From assembly GCA_023458595.1 (NCBI GenBank), contig JAEWYT010000189.1:1-64000 (forward strand): DNA of 64,000 bases, written 5' to 3'. The notes below the pieces were generated by a model, which searched no databases, was not told the origin of the DNA, and saw nothing but the letters and a program-made list of their open reading frames with translations. Below are positions 48,390-56,108 of the stretch, piece by piece (within the stretch, counting starts at the first letter, position 1; each line of letters begins with the position of its first letter). The DNA is from Pseudomonadota bacterium. GTDB lineage: Bacteria > Pseudomonadota > Alphaproteobacteria > Rhizobiales > Tepidamorphaceae. The position numbers and the translations under genes were made by a program.

Positions 48390-49118
48390 CTAGTGGCCCA
48401 GATAGGCCGCCCGCACCTTTTCGTCGCTCATCACTTCCTGGAACGTGCCCGCCGCGATCACCTGGCCGAAGGTCATGACGACGGCACGGTCGATCAGTGG
48501 CTCGAGCGAGCGCAGGTCGTGGCTGACGATGATGAAGGTCATGCCCTCCGCGCGCTTGACGGCGAGCAGCGCCGAAATCTGGGCGATCTCGCCGACGGTC
48601 AGGCCGGCGAACACCTCGTCGAGCAGGATCACCTCCGGCGAGGTGGCGAGCGTCCGGGCCAGTTCCAGCTTGCGCAGGTCGCCCATAGACAGCTCGCTCG
48701 GCTTGCGGGCGAGGTCTTCCTCGTCGAAGCCGACGCTGCGGGCGAGCTCGAGTTCGGCCTGCGGGTCCGGGCCCTCGGTGAGCATCAGGCGCAGATTGTC
48801 CGGCATCAGGCCGACGCGGATGTTCTCGGCGACGTCGATCTCTGCGAAGGGGCGCGGCACCTGATAGGTGCGCGCGACGCCGCGCTTGATGCGCTCGTAG
48901 GTCGGCAGCGCGGAGATGTCCTCACCCTTCAGCCTGATGGCGCCCGAGTTCTGCCGGTGCTCGCCCATGATCAGGCTGAACACCGTCGTCTTGCCGGCGC
49001 CGTTCGGGCCGATCAGGCCGAGCGATTCTCCCTTGGCGACCGAGAAGGTCAGGTCGTTGGCGGCCGAGATGCCGCCGAAGCGCTTGATGACGCGGTCGAC
49101 TTCAAGCAGCGGGGTCAC
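48390..49118 (-). CDS. ABC transporter ATPase, LivG type
   Basis: A 242-residue ATPase with Walker A GPNGAGKTT, the LivG-like GVARTYQVPRPF, and Walker B VILLDEVFAGLT. The signature reads LSMGDLRKLE rather than LSGGQ, a variation sometimes seen in amide/urea-type LivG proteins. It overlaps the permease gene by 17 bases and pairs with the LivF-type subunit. Confidence 0.87.
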   Translation of the reverse strand: MTPLLEVDRVIKRFGGISAANDLTFSVAKGESLGLIGPNGAGKTTVFSLIMGEHRQNSGAIRLKGEDISALPTYERIKRGVARTYQVPRPFAEIDVAENIRVGLMPDNLRLMLTEGPDPQAELELARSVGFDEEDLARKPSELSMGDLRKLELARTLATSPEVILLDEVFAGLTVGEIAQISALLAVKRAEGMTFIIVSHDLRSLEPLIDRAVVMTFGQVIAAGTFQEVMSDEKVRAAYLGH

Positions 49119-50079
49119 GGACGGCCTCCGGCTTCGGCTTGTGGCGGAACCGTTCGATCCCGTCGACGATGATCTGGTAGAGGCCCTTGGGCTGGTACAT
49201 GTAGAGCACCAGCGCGATGCCGCCGTAGATGAAGTAGCGCTCCGTGCCGGGCAGGATCGGGCGCAGGTATTCGAGCAGGATCGTCAGGAAGAACGCTCCG
49301 GCCATCGGACCGATGATCGTCGAGGCGCCGCCGATCAGGGCGGCGACGATGATGGAAAACAGGAAGTTGATGTCGAACAGGGCGCGCGGGGCGATCGAGC
49401 CCAGATAGTGGACGTAGAAGGCGCCGCCGATGCCGGCCACGCAGGCGCTCACCATGAAGGCGAACAGCTTGAGCCTGGTGGTGTTCAGGCCGCTGCCGCG
49501 CACCGATTCCTCGTTCATGCCGATCGCGCTCAGCGCCGTCCCGAGCCGCGTCCGGTTGAGGCTCCACAGCACGATGGCGATGACCGACATCAGGCCCAGC
49601 GACAGGTAGAAGTTGTTCGTGGCCCCGCTCAGCAGGGTCTTGACGCCCGATATGCCGCGGGTGCCGCCGGTCAGGTCGGGGCGGATCACCTGCACGAGCT
49701 GGTACATCAGCTCCATGAAGGCGAGCGTCACGAGGGCGAAGTAGGAGCCGCGGATGCGCAGCGCCGGTAGGAAGAACAGCGTGCCGGCCAGCATGGTCAC
49801 GACGACGGCCGCCGGGATGCTGATCGAGACCGGAACGTGGAAGCGGTAGGACAGGATCGCCGTGGTGTAGGCGCCTATGCCGATCAGGAAGGGATGGCCG
49901 AAGCTGATGTAGCCGGTGCGACCGGACAGGAAGTCCCAGCTCATGGCGAAGATCGCCAGGTAGTTGGCGAAGATGATGGTGCGCAGCGTGCCGGACGTGG
50001 TGATGAACGGAAGAAGGCACATGCCGCCGACGAAGAGCGCCCAGAGCAGCACGTGCCGCCAGTGGATGTCGGCCGCCAT
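49102..50079 (-). CDS. ABC transporter permease, LivM type
   Basis: A 325-residue membrane protein with about nine helices and the LivM features DFLSGRTGYISFGHPFLIGIGAY, LRIRGSYFALVTLAF and GMNEESVRGSGLNTTRLKLFAF, followed by GGASTIIGPMAGAF. The ATG at 50079 lies two bases after the LivH stop, so the two permeases are coupled. Upstream in-frame sequence is the shadow of livH. Confidence 0.88.
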   Translation of the reverse strand: MAADIHWRHVLLWALFVGGMCLLPFITTSGTLRTIIFANYLAIFAMSWDFLSGRTGYISFGHPFLIGIGAYTTAILSYRFHVPVSISIPAAVVVTMLAGTLFFLPALRIRGSYFALVTLAFMELMYQLVQVIRPDLTGGTRGISGVKTLLSGATNNFYLSLGLMSVIAIVLWSLNRTRLGTALSAIGMNEESVRGSGLNTTRLKLFAFMVSACVAGIGGAFYVHYLGSIAPRALFDINFLFSIIVAALIGGASTIIGPMAGAFFLTILLEYLRPILPGTERYFIYGGIALVLYMYQPKGLYQIIVDGIERFRHKPKPEAVRDPAA

Positions 50080-50081
50080 CG

Positions 50082-50933
50082 CTACAGCTCCGCCCGCCCG
50101 AAGAGGCCCCTGGGCATCATGACCAGGACCACGATGATGAGCAGCATGGTGAAGACGCCGCGAAGCTCGGCGGCGATGAAGGTGGTCGAGATCACCTCCA
50201 TGAAGCCGATGATGTGGGCGACGACCAGCGTGCCGATGATCGAGCCGATGCCGCCGACGATGACGACGGCGACCGCGATGATCAGCGGCGACACCCACAT
50301 CGACGGATTGAGCTGGGTGTAGCTGGCGAAGAAGACGCCGGCGACGGCGCCCAGCAGGCCCGAGATGACCCACGTGGTCAGGTTGATCCGGTCGGGGTCG
50401 ATGCCGGAGATCGAGGCGCCCTTGACGTCCATCGAGACCGCCTGCATGGCGCGCCCGGTATGCGTGCTGCGCACGAAGACGTAGAGCGCACCGAGGATGA
50501 CCCAGCTCGCCAGCGTCGCGGCGACGACGTTGTAGGTGACCGCCGCGCCGCCGATCCAGACGACGCCCGGGACGATCGGCTGCAGCACCTTGGAGCTGTC
50601 GTTGAAGACCAGCACGATGCCCGCCTGCACCACGACGGCCAGGATCAGGGTGGAGATCTCGACCGCGACGTGATTGCCCTTGAGCGGCTTGACGATGAAC
50701 AGGTACTTCAGGCTGCCGGCGAGCGCGCCGATGGCGATCGCCGCCGCCATGCCGACGGCCATCGGGAGGCCGAGCGTCTGCGCGACGTAGAAGTAGACGT
50801 AGGCGCCGAGCATGAGATAGGCGCCGTAGGCGAGATTCAGGACCCGCCCGACGCTGAAGATCAGCGTGAAGCCAATAGCGATCAGCGAATAGAGCCCGCT
50901 CAACAACAGGCCCTGGATAATGACCTGGATCAT
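50082..50933 (-). CDS. ABC transporter permease, LivH type
   Basis: A 283-residue membrane protein with about eight helices. The N-terminal IQGLLLSGLYSLIAIGFTLIFSVGRVLNLAYGAYLMLG, the loop with MQAVSMDVKGASISGID and GIGSIIGTLVVAHIIGF are typical of LivH/UrtB-like permeases. It is separated from the binding-protein gene by 105 bases that hold a strong hairpin. Confidence 0.88.
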   Translation of the reverse strand: MIQVIIQGLLLSGLYSLIAIGFTLIFSVGRVLNLAYGAYLMLGAYVYFYVAQTLGLPMAVGMAAAIAIGALAGSLKYLFIVKPLKGNHVAVEISTLILAVVVQAGIVLVFNDSSKVLQPIVPGVVWIGGAAVTYNVVAATLASWVILGALYVFVRSTHTGRAMQAVSMDVKGASISGIDPDRINLTTWVISGLLGAVAGVFFASYTQLNPSMWVSPLIIAVAVVIVGGIGSIIGTLVVAHIIGFMEVISTTFIAAELRGVFTMLLIIVVLVMMPRGLFGRAEL

Positions 50934-50995
50934 CTAAAGGCAGGCCCCGGCCGCTCTTCGGTTGTCGATGTAGGTTCGATCCTGCCGGTTCCGGC

Positions 50996-51020
50996 GCCCG
51001 GGCGCGAGAGACGCCCGGGC
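50996..51020 (-). other. hairpin between binding-protein and permease genes
   Basis: A perfect 9-bp GC-rich stem (GCCCGGGCG / CGCCCGGGC) with a 7-base loop and no T-run. Such hairpins after binding-protein genes stabilise the upstream mRNA and lower permease expression, which is the likely role here. Confidence 0.65.
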
Positions 51021-51038
51021 ACGCGGGACCTCAAGAAC

Positions 51039-52346
51039 CTACTGCTTGATCCAGGACGGCAGCTTGAATTCGCCGTTGGCGTACTTGGGCGGGTAGACCA
51101 CGTGCGGGGTTCCGTCCTCGTACCACTGGATGACCACCATCGACGGAGCGCCGTCATCATAGGGCGGCGTGATGTCGAACTTCAGGTTGTGCGGATAGGT
51201 CCGGCCGGTGCGCGGCTCGACCTCGCCGGGCTTCCAGAAGGCGTAGCGCATCCACAGCTTGCCGTCCTTCTCGAAGGTCCAGTCCTCGTTCTCCATCGCC
51301 TCGACCCACTTGTCGAGCGGCTGGAAGCCGCCGGCCTTCTCGGCCGCGTCAAAGGCCTGGAGCACGCCCCAGTAGGCGTTGAAGCCGTTGAAGTGCGGGA
51401 ACTTCGGCCGCTCGTTGCCGTACTTGGCGACGTACTTGTCGGCGAAGGCCTTGTCCTTGTCGTCGAGCTCGAAGCCCACCGAGGGGATCGGGCTCAGCGA
51501 GGAGATGCCGCCGCCGGCGCCGCCGGTGTCCTCCCAGTACTCGTGGCCGAGCGTGGCGACGGCCACGCCGGTCATGGCCAGCGGCACCTGGAACTTCACG
51601 TATTGCGAGGAGACGACCTGGCCGTTCACCGAGGAGATCAGGTAGATGAAGTCGGCGCCGCTATCGACGGCCTTGGAGAAGATCGGCGAGAAGTCGACCG
51701 TGGCGGTGTCGTAGACGATCGTGTCGACGACCTCGATGCCGGCCTCCGGGGCGAGGAGCTGGGTGACGAGGCCGTTGATGGCGTTGCCGAAAGCGGTGTC
51801 CTCCTGAAGGATGACGACCTTCTGCCAGCCCATCTTGTCCTTCAGCACGTCCTTGCCGAAGTCGACGTACAGCGTGGCCAGCGCCTCGTCGGAGGCGATG
51901 TTCATGAAGTACATCTTGTAGCTCTCGTAGTCCTCGACCAGCTTGTCGATGATGCCGATGTTCGAGGTCCACGTGTCGAGCGTCGGGATCTTGTACTCGA
52001 CCATGCGCGGCAGCCAGCCGAGCGAGACGTCGTCGATCGATCCGGACACGATGAAGTCGACCTTCTCGGTCTCGGCGAGATACTCGTAGGCCTTGATGCC
52101 CTCGGTCACGTCGCCGCCGGTGTCGGCCTCGACCAGCACGATCTGCCGGCCGCCGAGGACGCCGCCCTTCTCATTGAGCTCGTCGATGGCGATCTGCGCG
52201 CCGCGCAGGGTGCTCCTGCCGGTATCCGAGGCGAGCGATCCGATGAAGCCGACTTTAACGGGTTCCTGTGCGGCCGCGACCGTGGCCGCGAACGCAGTCG
52301 CCGAAACCGCGAGCGCGGCGGCTACTGTCCGTAACGTCCATCCCAT
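51039..52346 (-). CDS. periplasmic substrate-binding protein, branched-chain/amide (type 1) family
   Basis: A 435-residue exported protein with signal peptide (LRTVAAALAVSATAFAATVAAAQ) and a two-lobed type 1 binding fold (VKVGFIGSLASDTGRSTLRGAQIAIDELNEKGG, then DVTEGIKAYEYLAETEKVDFIVSG). The length and the late ITPPYDDG region are closer to the amide/urea (FmdD-like) and larger Liv-type proteins than to LivJ. Start: the ATG at 52346 has AAGGGGA upstream. An operator-like palindrome lies 50-64 bases upstream of the start. The ligand cannot be read from the sequence. Confidence 0.87.
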   Translation of the reverse strand: MGWTLRTVAAALAVSATAFAATVAAAQEPVKVGFIGSLASDTGRSTLRGAQIAIDELNEKGGVLGGRQIVLVEADTGGDVTEGIKAYEYLAETEKVDFIVSGSIDDVSLGWLPRMVEYKIPTLDTWTSNIGIIDKLVEDYESYKMYFMNIASDEALATLYVDFGKDVLKDKMGWQKVVILQEDTAFGNAINGLVTQLLAPEAGIEVVDTIVYDTATVDFSPIFSKAVDSGADFIYLISSVNGQVVSSQYVKFQVPLAMTGVAVATLGHEYWEDTGGAGGGISSLSPIPSVGFELDDKDKAFADKYVAKYGNERPKFPHFNGFNAYWGVLQAFDAAEKAGGFQPLDKWVEAMENEDWTFEKDGKLWMRYAFWKPGEVEPRTGRTYPHNLKFDITPPYDDGAPSMVVIQWYEDGTPHVVYPPKYANGEFKLPSWIKQ

Positions 52347-52395
52347 TGTCTTTGTTCCCCTTCCGTGACCGGATGCGATTTATTCTTAGTCTTAT

Positions 52396-52410
52396 TGTAT
52401 TCTGAATACA
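52396..52410 (-). promoter_or_regulatory. operator-like palindrome 1 (transporter promoter)
   Basis: TGTATTCTGAATACA, a perfect 15-bp inverted repeat around one central base, 49 bases before the binding-protein ATG. An extra half-site (ACAGTAT) lies at 52415-52421. The same 15-bp pattern occurs at 59328 and 63828. It is the only AT-rich island in this intergenic space and probably overlaps the promoter. Confidence 0.7.
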
Positions 52411-52475
52411 GTACACAGTATGGGAGGCGCGTCAATCGCCAGCACGGCCAAAAACGCCCGCCTCCGCGCGCGCGA

Positions 52476-52892
52476 TCATAAGCCGAATTCGATAATTCCG
52501 TCGGCGTCGAAGATCAGGGCGTCGGCTTCGATCTCGATCATCATGCCGGGCTGGGTCAGACCCGCCTCGTAACCGCTTGTCACCGGGTCGATACCCCTGA
52601 ACACCTCGCCGTGGGCACGGACGAAATCGCCGCCGCCCTTCGCCATGTCGGTCAGGAAAGCGCGGGTGCGCACGACGTGGCGCATCTCCGCACCGACCTC
52701 GGCGAGCGCGTTCTCGATGCGCCGGAAGATGTACATCGACTGGGCGTAGGTGTCGCCGGGGGCGTGCAGTTTGCCGGTCGGCTCGATCGCCGTGGTGCCG
52801 GCGACGAAGACGAAGGGACCGACGCGCTTGGCGCGGCAGTAGGATCCGACTTCCTCGAAGCGGCCGCCGGACTTGAAGGTCATCAGTACCAT
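52476..52892 (-). CDS. RidA/YjgF/UK114-family imine deaminase
   Basis: A 138-residue protein of the RidA superfamily: GPFVFVAGTTAIEPTGKL, YAQSMYIFRRIENALAEVGAEMRHVVRTRAFLTDM, and a late MIEIEADALI. The usual RidA arginine is probably the one in VRTRAFLTD. RidA proteins hydrolyse reactive enamines and imines to keto acids and ammonia. It begins four bases after the stop of the malate-dehydrogenase-like gene and closes the microcompartment operon, so it probably removes an imine formed during amine oxidation. Confidence 0.87.
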   Translation of the reverse strand: MVLMTFKSGGRFEEVGSYCRAKRVGPFVFVAGTTAIEPTGKLHAPGDTYAQSMYIFRRIENALAEVGAEMRHVVRTRAFLTDMAKGGGDFVRAHGEVFRGIDPVTSGYEAGLTQPGMMIEIEADALIFDADGIIEFGL

Positions 52893-52896
52893 CGCG

Positions 52897-54096
52897 CTAC
52901 GTCCCCAGACGGGAGCGGATCGCCTCGGCGGCCTTGCGCAGGGCCGCCGTCTCGGCCTCCGTCAGCTTCAGTTCCTCGACGGCGAGGAGACCGGAGCGGC
53001 CGAGATGGCAGGGCACCCCGAGCACGACGCCGTCGATGCCGTACTCGCCCCGGAGCATCACCGAGGCGGGCACCGGGCCGGTGCGGGCGCCGCGGATATG
53101 GTCGATCAGCTCGATCGAGGCGTGCGCGGGGGCGAGCGTCGCCGAGCCGGTCTTGCGCAGGGACACCACCTGGCCGCCGCCGGTGACCGCGTCCTTGACG
53201 CAGGCGTCGATCTTCTCCTTCGACAGGAAGACGTCGAGCGGGCGGCCCTTGATGCGGGCGAGCGAGACGATCGGGGCCATCTCGTCGCCGTGCGAGCCCA
53301 GCGCGATCGCCTCGACGTCGGCCGGCGCGACGCCCGCCGCGAGCGCCAGTGCATTGCGGAAGCGGCTACTGTCCAGAGTACCGGCCATGCCGAGCACCCG
53401 CTCGCGCGGGAAGCCGGTGGCGCGCAGCATCTCGATCGTCATCTCGTCGAGCGGATTGGTGACGACGATCACGATCGAACCGGGCGCCTGGGTGCGGATC
53501 GCCTCCGCCGCGGCATGGATCACCCGGCGGTTCACGTCGATCAGGTCGGCGCGCGACATGCCCGGCGTGCGCGGCCGGCCGGCGGTGACGACGACCACGT
53601 CGGCGCCCGAGACGAGGCCCAGATCCGTGCCGCCGACGGCGCGGGCGCGGGTGCGGCTGATGCCGCTCGCGTGGTTCAGGTCGAGGGCGACGGCCTCGGC
53701 GAGGCCGGGGGTGATGTCGATCAGGGCGATCTCGTCGGCCAGGTCGGCGTTGGCCGCCAGATGGCCTATGTTGCCACCCACCCCGCCGGCGCCGACGAGC
53801 GCCAGCCGGGCGAGCCGGCGGGCATTGCGGGGCGCGGCCGGCTTCGGGGCGACCCATTTCGGCGAGCGCCGGTAGAGCACGCGGCGCAGGGAGGTCGCCC
53901 CGTCGGTACGGGCGACGGCGGGGCGTTCCAGCGGACCCTCGACGAGGCGGATGCCGAGCCGCTCCGCGGTTTCGCCGGCGAGCGCCGTGACGATGTCGCC
54001 GGGCAGGACCTCGACGACGATGCGGCCGCGCGCGCGGGCCTCCTCGACGTGCTCGGCCCCGATGACCCGGCGGACATCCCCGCGGCTCTCCGACAT
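52897..54096 (-). CDS. malate dehydrogenase-like enzyme with an N-terminal microcompartment-type extension
   Basis: A 399-residue protein. Residues about 97-399 form a complete lactate/malate dehydrogenase: GAGGVGG at 103-109, GRPRTPGMSR (Arg of malate type), VTNPLDEMT, and the catalytic His in GSHGDEM. Residues 1-96 are extra. They contain LPGDIVTALAGETAERLGIR (31-50), which resembles the x-G-x-x-V-T-P-L-A-x-x-x-A-x-x-x-G-I pattern I recall at the ends of several microcompartment proteins such as EutT, then a basic Pro-rich linker. The extension is probably a cargo or shell-contact domain (inference). Start at 54096 overlaps the BMC-T stop (TAATG). It may reoxidise NADH made by the aldehyde dehydrogenase. 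Confidence 0.83.
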   Translation of the reverse strand: MSESRGDVRRVIGAEHVEEARARGRIVVEVLPGDIVTALAGETAERLGIRLVEGPLERPAVARTDGATSLRRVLYRRSPKWVAPKPAAPRNARRLARLALVGAGGVGGNIGHLAANADLADEIALIDITPGLAEAVALDLNHASGISRTRARAVGGTDLGLVSGADVVVVTAGRPRTPGMSRADLIDVNRRVIHAAAEAIRTQAPGSIVIVVTNPLDEMTIEMLRATGFPRERVLGMAGTLDSSRFRNALALAAGVAPADVEAIALGSHGDEMAPIVSLARIKGRPLDVFLSKEKIDACVKDAVTGGGQVVSLRKTGSATLAPAHASIELIDHIRGARTGPVPASVMLRGEYGIDGVVLGVPCHLGRSGLLAVEELKLTEAETAALRKAAEAIRSRLGT

Positions 54097-54725
54097 TATT
54101 CGGGCCGTCCCTCGACGGCTTCGACCGCGGCGACGGCGGACTGGACGGCCTGCTTCACGGAGTCCTCCGACCCGCTGATGAACAGGCGTCCGAAGCGGCC
54201 GACGGCGCGCACCTCGACGATGTCGATCTCGGCGGACTTCTCCGCCTCGTTCGCGGCGATCGCGATATAGGCGGCCGGCGCGCATTCGACGATGCCGAGC
54301 GTCTGGCCGGGCACGACGAGCGTGCCCTTGCGCCACTTGTTGAGGAGCTGAGCCTGATAGGGCTCGACCGAGGTGATGATCTGGGTCGAGGCGACCGAAG
54401 GCTTCACCCGGTCGCGCATCGAGGCGCCGAGCTCGGCGAGGATCGCCTCGCGCGCCGCCGTCACCTCGGCGTTCGAGGGCGAGCGCAGGATGAAGAAGCC
54501 GAACTCGCGCTCGACGATCTGGCTCGTCGCCTCGACCGAACTGGCCTTCAGCGCCCGGTCGATCAGCGAGAAGACGCCGTTGCCCGGCGCAAGCTCGCCG
54601 ATCAGGATCGTGTCTCCCGACAGCGGGATGGACCCCTGCACCGTCGCGCCGTTGTAGGCGGCGAACTTCGGCTGCAGATTGTCGATCTGCACCAGCGCGC
54701 GGATGGTGATGTCGCTCCTGGCCAA
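54096..54725 (-). CDS. BMC-T trimeric shell protein (tandem BMC domains, probably permuted)
   Basis: A 209-residue protein with two BMC domains. The first half has ALVQIDNLQPKFAAYNGA and ALKASSVEATSQIVEREFGF, the second half TLGIVECAPAAYIAIAANEAEKSAEIDIVEVRAVG with SVKQAVQSAVAAVE. The opening with IDxLQPxxAA resembles the circularly permuted CsoS1D/EutL-like BMC-T group rather than PduT. Such trimers form pseudohexameric shell tiles with larger, sometimes gated pores and may pass cofactors or bulky substrates. It lies 3 bases after the aldehyde dehydrogenase and overlaps the next gene. Confidence 0.87.
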   Translation of the reverse strand: MARSDITIRALVQIDNLQPKFAAYNGATVQGSIPLSGDTILIGELAPGNGVFSLIDRALKASSVEATSQIVEREFGFFILRSPSNAEVTAAREAILAELGASMRDRVKPSVASTQIITSVEPYQAQLLNKWRKGTLVVPGQTLGIVECAPAAYIAIAANEAEKSAEIDIVEVRAVGRFGRLFISGSEDSVKQAVQSAVAAVEAVEGRPE

Positions 54726-54728
54726 GGC

Positions 54729-56108
54729 TTACTCCCCGTATTCCTCGTAGATGTCGCGCCACGGGCGGTTCTCGTAGGCGACACGCTTGATGTTGATGAG
54801 GTGGAGCGCGGTCACGTTGTCGGACGTGATCGAGCCCGACCAGGTGCCGGTGCCGAGCATGAAGCTCGGCTCGAGATCGGTCGAATAGCCCATGCCGCCG
54901 GTGATCGCCGGCGTGTTGACCAGCACGCGCCCGGTCGGGACCGTCGCATAGCGGGCGACCACCTGCGGATCGTTCGAATGGATCACGGCGGAATGGCCCC
55001 AGCCGCCGAAGCGGGCGATGGAATGGGCGATGTCGATGCCCTCCTCCTCGCTGCGCGCCTCGTAGAAGGCGAGCACCGGATTGAGCTTTTCCGCCGACAG
55101 CGGCCGGTGCCAGCCGACCTCGGTCTCCTCGGAAACAAGGCAGCGCGTGCGCGGCGGGATCGAGAAACCGGCGCGCTTGGCCAGCGCCTCCGGCGACTGG
55201 CCGACGCTGTCCGGCGCGATCGCGTTGTGCTCGGTGAAGATCACCCGGGCAAGCCTGTCGGCCTCCTGCGGCGTGCAGAAGTAGGCGCCGCGCAGCTTCA
55301 TCTCCTGGCGCAGCTCGCGGGCGATCCGGCGGTCGGCCACGACCGCCTGCTCGGAGACGCAGGCCGTGCCGTAGTCGAAGCTCTTCGACATGATGATCTG
55401 CTCGGCGACCTCGCCGATCTCGCCGGCCTTGGAGGCGTGCACGTAGCAGGGCACGTTGCCGGCGCCGACGGCCAGCGTCGGCTTGCCCGAGGAATAGGCG
55501 GCGCGGACCATCGCCGGGCCACCGGTCGCCATGACGACGGACGTGCGGCGATGGCGCATCAGTTCGCCGGTGCCCTGGATCGTCACGTGGTCGAGGCACT
55601 GGATCAGGCCCTTCGGCGCGCCCATCTGCTCGGCGGCCTCGGCCATGATCCGGGTCGTCTCCACGCCGCAGCGCACGCCGCGCGGATGCGGGGCGCAGAC
55701 GATGGCGTTGCCGGCCTTCACCGCCGAGAGCACCTTGAAGATGATCGTCGAGGTCGGGTTCGTCACCGGGATCAGGGCGGCGACCACGCCCATCGGCTCG
55801 CCGATCGCGGCGACCTTGGTGGCGTCGTCGCGCCAGAGCACGCCGAGCGTCGTCACGTCGCGCAGGTAGTCGGCCACCGAGAGCGCGTTGAACAGGTTCT
55901 TCACCCGCTTGTCTGGCACGTTGCCGTAACCGGTCTCGGCGACGGCGAGCTCGCCGAGGCGCCTGGCCTCCGGTTCGATGGCGCGGGCCATGGCGTCGAC
56001 GATCGCGTCGATCACCTTCGGATCCGTGCCCAGGAACCTCCGGTAGGCCTCGAAGGCGGTGTCGGCGGCGCGCCGGGCCGCGGCGATCGACTTGAGATCG
56101 TCATCCAT
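54729..56108 (-). CDS. CoA-acylating-type aldehyde dehydrogenase of the microcompartment
   Basis: A 459-residue aldehyde dehydrogenase of the EutE/PduP group. It has PMGVVAALIPVTNPTSTIIFK, KAGNAIVCAPHPR, VMATGGPAMVRAAYSSGKP, and the nucleophile Cys250 in SFDYGTACVSEQ. The general-base Glu of hydrolytic enzymes is missing, as expected for enzymes that pass the acyl group to CoA. The N-terminus starts directly with an amphipathic helix (LKSIAAARRAADTAFEAYRRF) and lacks a separate PduP-like targeting peptide. Start: ATG 56108 overlaps the upstream stop by eight bases (ATGGATGA). It is the core enzyme that defines the locus as an aldehyde-processing metabolosome. Confidence 0.88.
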   Translation of the reverse strand: MDDDLKSIAAARRAADTAFEAYRRFLGTDPKVIDAIVDAMARAIEPEARRLGELAVAETGYGNVPDKRVKNLFNALSVADYLRDVTTLGVLWRDDATKVAAIGEPMGVVAALIPVTNPTSTIIFKVLSAVKAGNAIVCAPHPRGVRCGVETTRIMAEAAEQMGAPKGLIQCLDHVTIQGTGELMRHRRTSVVMATGGPAMVRAAYSSGKPTLAVGAGNVPCYVHASKAGEIGEVAEQIIMSKSFDYGTACVSEQAVVADRRIARELRQEMKLRGAYFCTPQEADRLARVIFTEHNAIAPDSVGQSPEALAKRAGFSIPPRTRCLVSEETEVGWHRPLSAEKLNPVLAFYEARSEEEGIDIAHSIARFGGWGHSAVIHSNDPQVVARYATVPTGRVLVNTPAITGGMGYSTDLEPSFMLGTGTWSGSITSDNVTALHLINIKRVAYENRPWRDIYEEYGE

